Assembly: GCF_014639435.1 (NCBI RefSeq)
Contig: NZ_BMFZ01000008.1
Span: 124,001 to 188,000, forward strand
Direction of reading: 5' to 3'
Origin: Hafnia psychrotolerans
GTDB lineage: Bacteria > Pseudomonadota > Gammaproteobacteria > Enterobacterales > Enterobacteriaceae
Length of the DNA stretch: 64,000 nucleotides
Shown here: piece by piece, positions 8,719 through 19,306 of the stretch
How positions within the stretch are numbered: position 1 is the stretch's first letter
Layout: each line of letters begins with the position of its first letter
Made by a program: the position numbers and the translations under genes
The notes under the pieces: generated by a model
Told to the model about the DNA's origin: nothing
The model's input: the letters and a program-made list of their open reading frames with translations, nothing else
The model's database searches: none

Positions 8719-11700
8719 AAATTCTCAGCCTGCGTTTAAAAAACCTGAACTCGCTGGAAGGCGAATGGAAAATCGACTTCACCGCCGAACCCTTTGCCAG
8801 CAACGGCTTATTTGCCATTACCGGCCCAACCGGCGCGGGTAAAACCACCCTGCTCGATGCCATTTGTCTGGCGCTGTATCACCAAACACCGCGCCTGAAC
8901 GTTTCGCCGACGCAAAATGAACTGATGACCCGCCACACAGCAGAATCGCTGGCCGAGGTAGAGTTCGAAGTAAAAGGCATTGGCTACCGCGCTTTCTGGA
9001 GTCAGCGGCGGGCTAAAAATTCGCCGGACGGCAATTTGCAGGCGCCAAAAGTGGAGCTGGCATTATTAGCCGACGGTAAAATTTTGGCTGACAAAGTGCG
9101 CGATAAACTCGACGCCATTGCCCAACTGACCGGGCTGGACTTCGGCCGTTTCACCAAATCAATGATGCTGTCGCAGGGACAGTTTGCCGCTTTCCTCAAT
9201 GCCGACGCCAACGATCGCGCCGAATTGCTGGAAGAACTGACTGGCACTGAGATTTACGGTCATCTGTCAGAACAGGTATTCGAGCAACATAAACAAGCGA
9301 AGCATCAGCTCGACGGTTTGCACCAGCGCATGGCCGGTATTGAACTGCTGAGCGCAGAACAGCGGCAGACATTGGAAACAGAGCTGAGCGAGCTGAATGC
9401 TCAGGAGATCAGCCTCAGCCAGCAGGCACAACAACGCCGGCTGGACCTCAACTGGCTGCAACAGTGGCAACAGATACAACAAAAACAGCGGCACTCCCAG
9501 CAACAGTTGGCAGCGGCAGAACAGCAAACCGTTCAGGCCGCGCCGCAACTCCAACAACTCGCGCGCAGTGAACCGGCAGAAAAGCTGCGTTCGCGACTCA
9601 TCGATCGCCAACGCTGCCAAAAAGAGACGCAGGAACTCCAACAACGGATCGCGCACCTGGTTCAGCAGCAGGAACACCAGTTGGCGCAGATGACGCCGCT
9701 AAATCAGGTGCTGGAACAGGCACAGATTGCACGCCAGAAACAAGCCGAAGAACAGCGCCAGCAAGAAAAACGGATAGATCAAATTATTCCGCTGGATGGC
9801 GAAATCACCCAATGCCGCAAAACACTGGCTGAAACACAGCAGTTGCTCAACGACTTACAGAAACAAGCCGGGGAGCAGAGCGCGACGCTTCAGCAAATGA
9901 CCACTGAGCGTCAGAAACTGGATCAACAAAGTCGCCAGCATCAGACCCAACAGACCGCGCTGACCGATGCGCTGAACACCGTACAGCAACACCAGACAGA
10001 CCTGGAAAAACAGCATCCGCTGACAGCATTGAAGAAACGGCAGGCCGAACTGGCACAGCTGCGGCCAGTGCGACAACAGCTGTTTTCTCTCGTGCAAATT
10101 TTCCCACAACTGCACCAGCGCGTGCAGCAACAGCACAAAGATTTTGCGCAGTATCAGACACAACTGGCTGACGAAGAACAACGGCTTGGTGCGATCCGCC
10201 TGCAATGTCAGAAACAGCTCGAGCATCTGAACGACGTCAAGGCACTGCATAAACAGGAAGTGCTGATCGTCAGTCTCGAAACCGAACGCGCCAACCTGCA
10301 AAACGGCAAAGCCTGCCCGTTATGTGGTTCAACATCGCATCCGGCGATTGAACATTATCAGGAGGTCAAACCTTCTGATACGGCGCAGCGCGTCGAGAAA
10401 ATGCAGCTTGAATTCGATGCAGTCAAAGCCAGCGGTATCGAGCTGGCGGCAAAAATAAAAAGCCTGAAAGAACAGCAAACGCGTCTGCAAACGCAACGGG
10501 AACAGGACCAGCAACAACTGAATGCGCATATCGAAAACTGGCAACAGCTCAGTGCGCCGCTAAATCTGACATTTACGCTACATGACACCAGCGACATCAC
10601 ACAATGGCTGACCGCTCGCGATGAGGAAGAGCAGCATTCTCAGACGCTGATCAGCCAGCACGAACAACTGTCACGAGCGCTGCAACAGGCCAAAGATGCG
10701 CTGAATGACGCCCTGAATACACAGCAAAAAGTGCAGCAACAAAGTGCCTTGCTGACCGAACGCATTACCCTACTGGAAGAGACGCAGGCGAAATCTCAGC
10801 AACAGCTCGGGCGGTGGCAAAAGCAACGGGAGGAAGGGGAAAAATCCCTTTCTGAGCTGAATGCCAAACGCCTCGAACTGTTCGGCGACCGTCAGGTAAC
10901 TCAGGTTCGCGAACACTTGCATCAGCAACAGCAGGCGGCAGAAAAAGCGGTCAGTGATGCTCAGGTCGCTCTGCATAAAGCGCAGGAACAGCGCGATCAG
11001 CTTGCCGGTCAGTTTGCCAATACGCAGCAACAACAAGTGCAGGCCACAACACGGCTGACGCAGGCGGAACAGGACTGGCAACGGGCGCTGAACGCCAGCG
11101 GATTTGCGGATGAAGAGGCAGTGAAACTGGCGCTGCTCGACGACACGCTGCGTCAGCAACTTCAGCAACGTAAAGAACATCTGCAACAACAACTGGCACA
11201 GGCACAGGCATTACTGACTGATGCCAACCAACAGCTTGAAAAACATCGTCTTGCCCGCCCTATTCATCTCAGTGAAACCGCAAGCGACCTGACTCAACTC
11301 ACCACCGAACAGGATGCACTGACGCAGCAGCTAAAAGGGTTACAGCAGCGTCTTGGCGAAGTGAATAATCAGTTGAAGTTCGATCAAGAACGTCACAGCG
11401 GGCAACAGGCGCTGATCGCTCAGATTGCGCTGGCACAGCTTACCTGTGATGACTGGGGCTATCTCAACCAGATGATCGGCTCCAGCGACGGCGCGAAATT
11501 CCGCAAGTTTGCGCAGGGCCTGACGCTGGATCATCTGGTCTATTTAGCCAATAAACAGCTGGCGAAGCTACATGGTCGCTATCTGTTACAGCGCAAGACC
11601 AGTGATGCGCTGGAGTTACAGGTCGTGGATACCTGGCAGGCTGACGCCGTGCGCGACACCCGCACACTGTCCGGCGGCGAGAGTTTCCTGGTCAGTCTGG

Positions 11701-11960
11701 CGCTAGCACTGGCATTGTCCGATCTGGTCAGTGATAAAACCCGTATTGATTCGCTGTTCCTTGACGAAGGTTTTGGCACCCTCGACGCCGATACACTCGA
11801 CACCGCACTCGATGCCCTCGACAGTCTGAATGCTTCAGGAAAAACCATTGGCGTTATCAGCCATGTCGAAGCGATGAAAGACCGCATTCCGGTGCAGATC
11901 AAAGTGACGAAAGTGAATGGCTTAGGCATAAGCCGCCTGAGCAGTCAGTTTAAAGTCTGA
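8715..11960 (+). CDS. sbcC: Exonuclease subunit SbcC (Rad50-like SMC ATPase)
   Basis: ATPase subunit of SbcCD with 1081 residues. Walker A GPTGAGKT is at residues 37-44. Long glutamine-rich coiled coils (about 190-530 and 545-930) flank the zinc hook CPLCG near residue 534, which dimerises two SbcC molecules. The ABC signature [13 protein letters not shown] lies near 984 and Walker [13 protein letters not shown] near 1013. The coiled-coil arms are unusually rich in Gln (many QQ runs), making the protein slightly longer than the 1048-residue E. coli form. The gene ends only 6 bases before the stop of the convergent AraC-type gene. Confidence 0.95.
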   Translation: MKILSLRLKNLNSLEGEWKIDFTAEPFASNGLFAITGPTGAGKTTLLDAICLALYHQTPRLNVSPTQNELMTRHTAESLAEVEFEVKGIGYRAFWSQRRAKNSPDGNLQAPKVELALLADGKILADKVRDKLDAIAQLTGLDFGRFTKSMMLSQGQFAAFLNADANDRAELLEELTGTEIYGHLSEQVFEQHKQAKHQLDGLHQRMAGIELLSAEQRQTLETELSELNAQEISLSQQAQQRRLDLNWLQQWQQIQQKQRHSQQQLAAAEQQTVQAAPQLQQLARSEPAEKLRSRLIDRQRCQKETQELQQRIAHLVQQQEHQLAQMTPLNQVLEQAQIARQKQAEEQRQQEKRIDQIIPLDGEITQCRKTLAETQQLLNDLQKQAGEQSATLQQMTTERQKLDQQSRQHQTQQTALTDALNTVQQHQTDLEKQHPLTALKKRQAELAQLRPVRQQLFSLVQIFPQLHQRVQQQHKDFAQYQTQLADEEQRLGAIRLQCQKQLEHLNDVKALHKQEVLIVSLETERANLQNGKACPLCGSTSHPAIEHYQEVKPSDTAQRVEKMQLEFDAVKASGIELAAKIKSLKEQQTRLQTQREQDQQQLNAHIENWQQLSAPLNLTFTLHDTSDITQWLTARDEEEQHSQTLISQHEQLSRALQQAKDALNDALNTQQKVQQQSALLTERITLLEETQAKSQQQLGRWQKQREEGEKSLSELNAKRLELFGDRQVTQVREHLHQQQQAAEKAVSDAQVALHKAQEQRDQLAGQFANTQQQQVQATTRLTQAEQDWQRALNASGFADEEAVKLALLDDTLRQQLQQRKEHLQQQLAQAQALLTDANQQLEKHRLARPIHLSETASDLTQLTTEQDALTQQLKGLQQRLGEVNNQLKFDQERHSGQQALIAQIALAQLTCDDWGYLNQMIGSSDGAKFRKFAQGLTLDHLVYLANKQLAKLHGRYLLQRKTSDALELQVVDTWQADAVRDTRTLSGGESFLVSLALALALSDLVSDKTRIDSLFLDEGFGTLDADTLDTALDALDSLNASGKTIGVISHVEAMKDRIPVQIKVTKVNGLGISRLSSQFKV

Positions 11961-11966
11961 TCGCGT

Positions 11967-13061
11967 CTAATGACCGGCCGCCAACCCTGTCTGCCGCCAT
12001 TGACGCGGGCTGACACCGAACCAGCGGCGGAAAGCGCGTGAAAAAGCGCTAACTTCGGAATACCCTAGCAGCAACGCCATTTCAGAAATCGGCAATTGCT
12101 GCTGTTGCAGGTAGTGGGTCGCCAGTTCGCAACGAATTTTATCCACCAGTTGAGTGAACGTCAGGCTATGTTCACGTAGGCGGCGTTGTAACGAACTCGG
12201 TGACATGCCCATTTTATCGGCCACCTCATCCAGCGCCGGTTCCCCGCGCAACAACGCCTGCCGCACCCGCGAACGGGCGTTGTCCACCACTGATTGTTGT
12301 GCCGGGGCATCAGCATTCAGGCGGCGGATAGCGTCCTGCATCACCAGTAACAGCGTCTGGTCACGTTCAGGCATGGTGCGCTGTAAATCACGTTTGGGGA
12401 TCAGCAACGAGTTGTACGGCTGGTCAAAGTAGACGGGCGCATCAAAGGCTTTGCAGTGCTCGTGCCACTGCTGCGGGCGCGGATGTTCAAAATGCACTTC
12501 GCGCGGTGTCCAGCTTTTGCCCAACCCGTGACGTAATAAGTTGAGGATCATGCCCAGCGTCAGTTCGGCGTCCTGCCGCTTGCACAAAATACTGCCGTGA
12601 CGGACCTGATAGTCGAAGCGGTAATGATCGCCTTTATCAACCAGACGGGTCAGCGTGTTGTGCTGATGGAAAGGAAAGGCATTCACGACATTCTGAATCG
12701 CCGCTTCTACCGTGGTTGAGCACAGCCCAATATAGCCAATCAAGCCTAATGACTGCGGTTTGAACTGCTTGCCGTAGTGTAAACCGAAATTATCACAGCC
12801 CGACTGAACAGCAGCTTCCTCTAATACCTGACAATAATTAGTCAACCCGAGACTTAGCGTCGGCTGTTGCAATAATTCGGGATCGATACGGCAAATGCCC
12901 AGCACGCGGTCGACATCTGCCCCTTTAGAAATAATAAATTCGCTCAACCCTGAGGCGGCGGCAGCCAGGACACCACGATTAGAGGTGCCCTGCTGATCCA
13001 GCGCCCGTCTCAGGCCAGGTTGAAGCCCAATGGGCGACTGAAGTAAAGGTTCAGTGTGCAT
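11967..13061 (-). CDS. AraC-family regulator with arabinose-binding-type N-terminal domain
   Basis: 364 residues. The N-terminal part (about 30-220) matches the effector domain found in OruR/ArgR-type AraC regulators, not the cupin type. The C-terminal part (about 258-358) holds two helix-turn-helix motifs: EVADKMGMSPSSLQRRLRE and ISEMALLLGYSEVSAFSRAF, then WFGVSPRQWR. The gene follows the kinase gene on the same strand after a 149-bp gap. By position it probably controls the divergent kinase and PLP-enzyme/permease transcripts, with an amino alcohol or its metabolite as effector; this is inference. The ATG at 13061 has a weak GGAG upstream. Confidence 0.8.
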   Translation of the reverse strand: MHTEPLLQSPIGLQPGLRRALDQQGTSNRGVLAAAASGLSEFIISKGADVDRVLGICRIDPELLQQPTLSLGLTNYCQVLEEAAVQSGCDNFGLHYGKQFKPQSLGLIGYIGLCSTTVEAAIQNVVNAFPFHQHNTLTRLVDKGDHYRFDYQVRHGSILCKRQDAELTLGMILNLLRHGLGKSWTPREVHFEHPRPQQWHEHCKAFDAPVYFDQPYNSLLIPKRDLQRTMPERDQTLLLVMQDAIRRLNADAPAQQSVVDNARSRVRQALLRGEPALDEVADKMGMSPSSLQRRLREHSLTFTQLVDKIRCELATHYLQQQQLPISEMALLLGYSEVSAFSRAFRRWFGVSPRQWRQTGLAAGH

Positions 13062-13210
13062 GCTCTTTCACTCCATCACACAAACAGGTGAAAGGTTTCT
13101 GCAATTTTCATACCAGCGTTGAAAAAATGATAAACCGAATAATGACAGCCACTTAGTACGGCACAGAACCTTACGACAGCCCGTTACGCACGAAATACGT
13201 GCACTCTGCC

Positions 13211-14221
13211 TCAGGCCAGCACCTGCCCGGCGCGCACTGTCGCCAGATAATCGCGGCACAGACGCAGGCTTTCAGCTTCCCAGTGATCTCCCAAACTTTG
13301 CGCCATTTCGGTCGTGGCATGTGAGCCACGCCAGGCCAGGAGTTGAATGCGACGCTGGACGATCATTGTTGGGATCACGGCCAGATCGGACTCGCTCAGC
13401 GGACAGAGGGTCTGATAACCACGTAGCCAGTGCTCGACCCACTCTGCCGCACGGGGATGATGCTCAACAAAGCTGATTGCCGCCGCTGCGTCGTGCATAT
13501 ACCACCCCATCCCGCAGTCATCAAAGTCGATCACCCGCGTTTCACCTTCATGCAGCAGTAAATTAGTCAGACGTAAATCTGCATGAATCAAGCCATAACG
13601 TTGAGCACTCTTGCCGTAGTCATGTAACACACGGCGGATCTGCGTCAGCGTTTCCTCAATCAACGGAAAGTCCCGCTCACTGATGCCTGGCGCATCCTGC
13701 CAGCGGCCCCAGTGACCTTGCGAACCAACCATAGTGTCATGATCCCAGACAATGCGGCGAAAACTGGCAGGAGGTACCCAACGCTGGCTGTGCTGATGTA
13801 AACGCGCGGTAACTTCTCCCAGTTGCGCAAAAGCGCGCGGGTCAACATCAGTTGTTGGCATGTTGCCGTCAATCCAGTGAAACATCACTACGTTGCGGTT
13901 TTCTGTGGCGCTGACAGGTAACGTTTGCACGCGCTGGCCATCCATCCCCGTCAAGGGTTCGGGCACCACGATACCGGTATCGCGCAGCGCATCCAGCCAC
14001 GCCAGCTCACTCTCTATTTCATCACGTTGATGGTAATCCCCGCGGTGGATCCGTAGCGCAAAGCGCAAACCATCGGCGCCACGCACCATAAAGGTGGCGT
14101 TTTCAGAACGGCATAACAACGAGATCTGGCCGTGAAAGGCCGCTGGGTAGCGCTGCAATGCTTCGCTGGCAAGCTTATTCAGGCTGGCTTGGTCGAGGGT
14201 ATCAGACTGTTTGGCATTCAT
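13211..14221 (-). CDS. APH-fold small-molecule kinase, probable amino-alcohol kinase
   Basis: 336-residue soluble kinase of the choline/aminoglycoside phosphotransferase fold. The catalytic loop LIHADLRLTNLL shows Brenner's motif (His213, Asp215, Asn220) and the metal-binding motif VIDFDDCG (Asp232, Asp234) follows. The family includes hydroxylysine kinase, ethanolamine/choline kinases and homoserine kinase II. It is divergent from a class-III PLP enzyme and an ethanolamine-type permease, which points to phosphorylation of an amino alcohol rather than drug resistance. The ATG at 14221 is chosen because CGGAG lies 8 bases upstream; a GTG at 14230 is in frame but too close to that site. Substrate is inferred. 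Confidence 0.75.
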   Translation of the reverse strand: MNAKQSDTLDQASLNKLASEALQRYPAAFHGQISLLCRSENATFMVRGADGLRFALRIHRGDYHQRDEIESELAWLDALRDTGIVVPEPLTGMDGQRVQTLPVSATENRNVVMFHWIDGNMPTTDVDPRAFAQLGEVTARLHQHSQRWVPPASFRRIVWDHDTMVGSQGHWGRWQDAPGISERDFPLIEETLTQIRRVLHDYGKSAQRYGLIHADLRLTNLLLHEGETRVIDFDDCGMGWYMHDAAAAISFVEHHPRAAEWVEHWLRGYQTLCPLSESDLAVIPTMIVQRRIQLLAWRGSHATTEMAQSLGDHWEAESLRLCRDYLATVRAGQVLA

Positions 14222-14293
14222 GGGTTTCACTCCGGCAGGTGGTGATGGCTCACTTCAATGAGCCTCCAGAATGAAAGCCGCCCACATTTAGCG

Positions 14294-14360
14294 CTTGACC
14301 CGAAAGTAGCAAATGTTGACAGCAGGACACGCTCGGGTCGACGAACATGAGAACTTGACC
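14294..14360. promoter_or_regulatory. Repeated CTTGACC motifs in the kinase/phospho-lyase divergent region
   Basis: CTTGACC occurs at 14294-14300 and again at 14354-14360, exactly 60 bp apart, and GTTGACA at 14315-14321 lies 21 bp (two turns) from the first. GACCCGA (14297-14303) is also inverted at 14333-14339 (TCGGGTC). Helical-phase spacing suggests sites for the neighbouring AraC-type regulator; some copies may double as -35 elements. Confidence 0.35.
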
Positions 14361-14488
14361 GCAGAGCACGGCGATCAGGGTGTTGGTGTCAAGTTTTGCC
14401 ACCGAACCGGGCGCATTATCAAAAAACGTTCAGCGCCGGACCGTCCGGTAATGAAGACCACAACACAGCCCGCCAGGAGATGATGACC

Positions 14489-15802
14489 ATGTTGAAAACC
14501 AATGCTTTTGATGCTGCTACCAGCGGTAATATTCCGGCTGAAAGTGTAGCGATGATCGAACGTCGCCGCCGCCTGCTCGGCCCGGCCTATCAGCTGTTTT
14601 ATAAGAACCCAGTGCATCTGGTACGTGGTGAAGGCGTCTGGGTTTACGACGCTGAAGGCCGCCGTTATCTGGATGTTTACAACAACGTGCCGTCAGTGGG
14701 GCATTGCCACCCACACGTGTTGGAAGCGCTGGTGCGTCAGGCTTCAACCCTCAATACCCATACCCGTTATCTGCATGAAAATGTGCTGAACTTCGCCGAG
14801 AAGTTGCTCAGTACCATGCCTGCTGAATTAAGCCAGGTGATGTTCACCTGCACTGGCAGCGAAGCCAACGATCTGGCGCTGCGTATTGCTGAAGATTTTA
14901 CCGGCGGTACCGGCGTTATCGTGACGGAATTCAGTTATCACGGTATGACCAAAGCCATTGCAGGCTTATCCGCATCCATGGGGCCTTATGTCAAAGTCAA
15001 CGGGGATGCACGGGTCATTCCAGCCCCGATTCACCATCCGGCGGATCCGGCGCAAGTAGGCAAGAAATTTGCCAATGATATCCGCGCCGCACTGGCCGAT
15101 ATGCGACGCCACGGTATTAAGCCGGCGGCGCTAATGATTGATACGTTTTTCACCAGCGATGGAGGTTTCTTCGATCCGGCAGGTTTCTTGCAAGAAGCTA
15201 TCGATGTGGTGCATGACGCCGGCGCGTTATACATCGCCGACGAAGTACAACCGGGTTATGGCCGCTCCGGTGAACATTGGTGGGGATTCCAGCGACACGG
15301 TGTGCTGCCGGACATCGTGTCGCTGGGTAAGCCAATGGGCAACGGTCATCCAATGGCCGGCATTACCATTCAGCCGCATATCCTTGAGCGTTTCGGCAAT
15401 GAGTCGAGTTATTTCAACACATTCGGAGGCAACACGGTGTCATCCGCCGTCGGGCTGGCGGTGCTGGAAGTGATTGAACAGGAGAACCTCATTCCAAGCG
15501 TTGGCCGCGCAGGGAAAGCCATTCTTGAGGGCATCAGCGCCCTGGCAGAACGCTTCCCGGCGATTGGCAGCGTGCGTGGTGCCGGGCTGTTTGTCAGTGT
15601 TGATTTTATGACCGCTGATGGTGCACCGGACTCCATCACTGCACTGGCGGTGGTCAATGCACTACGTGAGGAAGGTGTATTGATCGGTGCGTCTGGCCCT
15701 CACGCTAATATTTTGAAAATTCGCCCGCCGCTAGTGTTCACCGCAGAACACAGCCAGATTCTGGTCAGCGCGCTGGAAAACGTCTTAAGCAAAATGTTCT
15801 GA
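14489..15802 (+). CDS. Class-III PLP enzyme, probable amino-alcohol-phosphate phospho-lyase
   Basis: 437 residues of the class-III aminotransferase fold (fold type I PLP). The cofactor lysine is Lys281 in VSLGKPMGNGHP; DEVQPGYGRSG supplies the Asp that contacts the PLP nitrogen, and CTGSEANDLALR is the phosphate-cup region. LGKPMGNGHP and DEVQPGYGR are typical of the AGXT2L1/AGXT2L2 branch, which are ethanolamine-phosphate and phosphohydroxylysine phospho-lyases, not true transaminases. It sits divergent from an APH-fold kinase and upstream of an ethanolamine-type permease. The ATG at 14489 has AGGAG 9 bases upstream; starts at 14480 and 14483 overlap that site, and the frame to 14396 lacks homology. 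Confidence 0.78.
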   Translation: MLKTNAFDAATSGNIPAESVAMIERRRRLLGPAYQLFYKNPVHLVRGEGVWVYDAEGRRYLDVYNNVPSVGHCHPHVLEALVRQASTLNTHTRYLHENVLNFAEKLLSTMPAELSQVMFTCTGSEANDLALRIAEDFTGGTGVIVTEFSYHGMTKAIAGLSASMGPYVKVNGDARVIPAPIHHPADPAQVGKKFANDIRAALADMRRHGIKPAALMIDTFFTSDGGFFDPAGFLQEAIDVVHDAGALYIADEVQPGYGRSGEHWWGFQRHGVLPDIVSLGKPMGNGHPMAGITIQPHILERFGNESSYFNTFGGNTVSSAVGLAVLEVIEQENLIPSVGRAGKAILEGISALAERFPAIGSVRGAGLFVSVDFMTADGAPDSITALAVVNALREEGVLIGASGPHANILKIRPPLVFTAEHSQILVSALENVLSKMF

Positions 15803-15834
15803 CATTCCCTTTTATCTGGTTTCAGGAGAGCATG

Positions 15835-17199
15835 ATGACATCACAACTTAAACCGACGCTCGGCACGCTACATTTATGGGCGATTGCCGTCGGGCTGGTG
15901 ATTTCCGGTGAATATTTTGGCTGGAGCTACGGCTGGGGCGTAGCAGGGACTCTGGGGTTTCTGGTCACCACCTTGCTGGTCGCGACCATGTACACCTGCT
16001 TTATTTTCAGTTTTACCGAGCTGACAACCGCCATTCCTCACGCTGGCGGACCTTTTGCCTATAGTCGCCGCGCCTTCGGGGAAACCGGCGGGTTAATTGC
16101 CGGGATGGCAACGCTGATTGAATTTGTGTTTGCGCCTCCCGCTATTGCTCTGGCGATCGGGGCTTATCTGAATGTGCAATTTCCTGACCTTAATCCGAAA
16201 GCCGCCGCAGTCGGTGCCTATGTCGTGTTTATGGGGCTAAACATTTTAGGCGTCAAGCTGGCGGCCGTGTTTGAACTGGTGGTCACCGTGCTGGCGGTTC
16301 TTGAACTGCTGGTGTTTATGGGCGTGGTCGCGCCAGGGTTCAGCGTGAGTAATTTTGTTCTCAATGGCTGGGCCGGTGGTGATCATTTCGGTATGTCGGC
16401 GTTCTCTGGCATTTTTGCCGCCATTCCCTTTGCTATCTGGTTTTTCCTGGCTATTGAGGGCGCAGCGATGGCCGCCGAAGAGGCCAAGGATCCCAAACGC
16501 ACCATTCCTAAAGCCTATATCAGCGGTATTCTGACGCTGGTGGTGTTAGCCCTCGGCGTGATGGTGATGGCGGGAGGTGCCGGCGACTGGAGTAAGCTCT
16601 CCAATATCAATGATCCGCTGCCACAAGCGATGAAGATGGTGGTCGGTGAGAATTCCGGCTGGATGCACATGCTGGTGTGGATTGGTCTGTTCGGCCTGGT
16701 TGCCAGCTTCCACGGTATTATTCTGGGTTACTCACGTCAGTTCTTTGCGCTGGCGCGCGCCGGTTATCTGCCAGCCGGTCTGGCGAAATTATCACGTTAT
16801 CAGACGCCACACCGTGCGATTCTAATGGGTGGTGTCATTGGTATTGCGGCAATTTTCAGCGACGGTTTAATCAATTTGCAAGGCATGTCGCTGACGGCTG
16901 CGATGATCACCATGGCGGTATTTGGTGCCATCGTCATGTACTTAATGAGCATGCTGAGCCTGTTTCGGTTACGTAAGATTGCGCCAGAAATGGAGCGCAG
17001 CTTCCGCGCTCCAGGCTACCCGGTGGTGCCTGCCATCGCGCTGATTTTAGCGGCAGTGTGTCTGGTGGCAATGGTGTGGTTCAACCTGGTGATTGCCGGC
17101 GTATTCGTGCTGTTTATGGCCTGCGGTTATCTCTACTTCATGGCCACTAAAGTGCAACGCGGTAATGCACCAAAAGATTTAATGCTGGAAGGCGAGTAA
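15835..17199 (+). CDS. APC-family permease, ethanolamine permease type
   Basis: 454-residue inner-membrane transporter with about 12 hydrophobic segments. It matches the ethanolamine permease (EAT) branch of the APC superfamily: WAIAVGLVISGEYFGWSYGW at the N-terminus, PHAGGPFAYSRRAFGE, and EEAKDPKRTIPKAYI after the middle helices. It follows the PLP enzyme by 32 bases in the same operon and ends at a strong terminator, so it should import the substrate of the kinase/phospho-lyase pair. AGGAG is upstream; the ATG at 15835 has better spacing than the one at 15832. Substrate assignment is by family and context. Confidence 0.8.
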   Translation: MTSQLKPTLGTLHLWAIAVGLVISGEYFGWSYGWGVAGTLGFLVTTLLVATMYTCFIFSFTELTTAIPHAGGPFAYSRRAFGETGGLIAGMATLIEFVFAPPAIALAIGAYLNVQFPDLNPKAAAVGAYVVFMGLNILGVKLAAVFELVVTVLAVLELLVFMGVVAPGFSVSNFVLNGWAGGDHFGMSAFSGIFAAIPFAIWFFLAIEGAAMAAEEAKDPKRTIPKAYISGILTLVVLALGVMVMAGGAGDWSKLSNINDPLPQAMKMVVGENSGWMHMLVWIGLFGLVASFHGIILGYSRQFFALARAGYLPAGLAKLSRYQTPHRAILMGGVIGIAAIFSDGLINLQGMSLTAAMITMAVFGAIVMYLMSMLSLFRLRKIAPEMERSFRAPGYPVVPAIALILAAVCLVAMVWFNLVIAGVFVLFMACGYLYFMATKVQRGNAPKDLMLEGE

Positions 17200-17205
17200 C
17201 AACAA

Positions 17206-17239
17206 CGGTCTGTGTGAACCCTCACGCAGACCGCTTTTT
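17206..17239 (+). terminator. Intrinsic terminator after the permease gene
   Basis: CGGTCTG (17206-17212) pairs with CAGACCG (17227-17233), with a further GTGA/TCAC pairing inside the loop, followed by CTTTTT. It closes the phospho-lyase/permease operon. Confidence 0.85.
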
Positions 17240-17265
17240 ATGAGAAGAGAGGAAAAAAGGACAAA

Positions 17266-18186
17266 TTAAAGGGAAAACCGACCTTGCGGCCATAACCACG
17301 CAGCACCGCGTACACCGCTGGAGTCGCCGTGGGTTGCTTTGAGGATGGGCGTTTCGCATTCACCGCCGAATACCCACTGTTTCAACAACAACGGGACTGT
17401 CTGATAAAGGCGGTCGACGTTGCTCATACCACCGCCGAAGACAATCACATCGGGATCGAGAATATTCACCACGTTTGCCAATGCCTTCGCTAAACGACGC
17501 TCATAGCGGCCAAGCGCCAGCTCGGCGACGGGATCGCCCTCATCGGCCAGTATCACGATTTCCGCGCCTTTTCGGCGTTGGGTTGAGAGACGAAAATAAT
17601 CCTCCTCAAAACCGGTACCGGAGCAGAAGGTCTCCACACAGCCAGACTTACCGCAATAACAGGGAACTTCTTGTGCAAAACGGATTTCGTCTTCGTCAGC
17701 CCAGGGCAGTGGATTATGGCCCCACTCTCCGGCATTACCGTTTCCCCCAGCATGGGCTTTCGCCTCAAAAGCAATACCGGAGCCACAGCCGGTACCAATG
17801 ATCACCGCAAACACCGTTTTTCTTCCTGCGCCTGAGCCATCGGTTGCTTCGGATACTGCGAGGCAGTTAGCATCGTTGGCAATGCGAACTTCGCGGCCCA
17901 GCAGTGTGGCGAGATCCTCGTCTAATTGCTGGCCGTTCAGCCACACCGAGTTCGAATTTTTCACCTTACCGGTAAACGGAGAAAGCGTACCGGGGATCCC
18001 CAGCCCCACGCTGCCGCGATGGCCAGTGGCTTTTTCGGCATCCAGCACCAGCCCTTCAATGGCTTTCAGGGTCTTTTCGTAATCGTTGCGTGGGGTGTTT
18101 ACCCGCTTGCGGAACAGCTCATGGCCTTCATCCGACAACGCGATCACTTCAATTTTTGTTCCACCTAAATCAATGCCAATTCGCAC
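17266..18186 (-). CDS. mak: Fructokinase Mak (ROK family)
   Basis: ROK-family sugar kinase of 306 residues that phosphorylates fructose and mannose. Visible motifs: the N-terminal phosphate-binding [26 protein letters not shown] with the catalytic Asp, GTGCGSG, and the ROK zinc motif [12 protein letters not shown] with [10 protein letters not shown] before it. The tail [14 protein letters not shown] matches E. coli Mak. I start at the GTG at 18186 (VRIGIDLGG), which has AGAGG upstream; the frame to 18249 extends without homology. It is divergent from rdgC, as in E. coli. Confidence 0.93.
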   Translation of the reverse strand: MRIGIDLGGTKIEVIALSDEGHELFRKRVNTPRNDYEKTLKAIEGLVLDAEKATGHRGSVGLGIPGTLSPFTGKVKNSNSVWLNGQQLDEDLATLLGREVRIANDANCLAVSEATDGSGAGRKTVFAVIIGTGCGSGIAFEAKAHAGGNGNAGEWGHNPLPWADEDEIRFAQEVPCYCGKSGCVETFCSGTGFEEDYFRLSTQRRKGAEIVILADEGDPVAELALGRYERRLAKALANVVNILDPDVIVFGGGMSNVDRLYQTVPLLLKQWVFGGECETPILKATHGDSSGVRGAAWLWPQGRFSL

Positions 18187-18362
18187 AGGCGCCTCTCTTG
18201 TTTTATGTCTGTGGTTCCGAGTGTTCAGGTTAATGAATGTAGGGCCCAACGGCGAGTCTGCGGGAAGATTTCCTAACGACGCACGTCGTTCAATTCGGTA
18301 TCATGCCGCCCTGCATTCGATAAATCAGCGTACCACGCGTACGCACGGACAGGGATAACATC

Positions 18363-19277
18363 ATGTTATGGTTTAAAAATTTGTTGGTCTACCGTTTGAG
18401 CCGTGAAGTCTCTTTGTCTGCTGACGAGATGGAAAAGCAGTTAAGCGCCTTCACTTTTACGCCTTGCGGTAGTCAGGACATGGCGAAGACCGGTTGGGTC
18501 TCGCCAATGGGTTCTCACGGCGGTGACGCGCTAACGCACTCACATAATGGCCAGATCTTGCTGTGCGTTCGTCAGGAACAGAAGATTCTGCCTTCTCCGG
18601 TTATTAAGCAGGAGTTGCAGACTAAAATCGACCAGATCGAAGGCGAACAGCATCGTAAACTGAAAAAGACCGAAAAAGATTCGCTGAAAGATGAAGTTTT
18701 GCATACATTGATGCCCCGCGCATTCAGCCGTTTCAGCCAGACTTATATGTGGATCGACACCGTTAACGATTTGATCATGGTCGATGCTGCCAGCGCCAAA
18801 AAAGCCGAAGACATGCTGGCATTACTGCGCAAAAGCCTGGGTTCGCTGCCTGTCGTTCCGCTGACGATGGAAAGCCCGATTGAACTGACGCTGACTGAAT
18901 GGGTGCGTTCTGGCGTAACACCGGCCGGTTTTACCTTGCAGGATGAAGCTGAGCTGAAAGCCATTCTCGAAGAAGGTGGCGTGATCCGCTGCAAGAAACA
19001 AGCACTGGTCAGTGACGAAATCGCCACACATATCGAAAACGGTAAGCTGGTGACTAAACTGGCCGTCGACTGGCAGGAACGTATCGCCGTCGTGCTGGCC
19101 GATGACGGCAGCATTAAGCGCCTGAAATTTAGCGATGTGCTCCGCGAACAAAATGACGATATCGACAGGGATGACTTCGCGCAGCGTTTCGATGCAGACT
19201 TCATTCTGATGACCGGTGAGATTGCCGCCCTGATCAAAAATCTGGTGGAAGCACTGGGCGGTGAAGCACAGCGTTAA
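18363..19277 (+). CDS. rdgC: Recombination-associated protein RdgC
   Basis: Ring-shaped nucleoid-associated DNA-binding protein that limits RecA activity. The 304 residues (303 in E. coli) begin [15 protein letters not shown] and include the conserved GWVSPMG tract near residue 44. An AGGGA ribosome site precedes the ATG. An inverted repeat GCGTAC-N5-GTACGC (18328-18344) lies directly before that site. The gene ends at the strong bidirectional terminator it shares with ppnP. Confidence 0.95.
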   Translation: MLWFKNLLVYRLSREVSLSADEMEKQLSAFTFTPCGSQDMAKTGWVSPMGSHGGDALTHSHNGQILLCVRQEQKILPSPVIKQELQTKIDQIEGEQHRKLKKTEKDSLKDEVLHTLMPRAFSRFSQTYMWIDTVNDLIMVDAASAKKAEDMLALLRKSLGSLPVVPLTMESPIELTLTEWVRSGVTPAGFTLQDEAELKAILEEGGVIRCKKQALVSDEIATHIENGKLVTKLAVDWQERIAVVLADDGSIKRLKFSDVLREQNDDIDRDDFAQRFDADFILMTGEIAALIKNLVEALGGEAQR

Positions 19278-19306
19278 TATTGCAACGCTGCTTCAGCGAG
19301 TACGAT

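Noticed and set aside
13211-14221. Reading the APH-fold gene as an aminoglycoside-resistance gene
   Set aside because: Motifs are shared by many small-molecule kinases, and the context is a catabolic module, not a resistance island.
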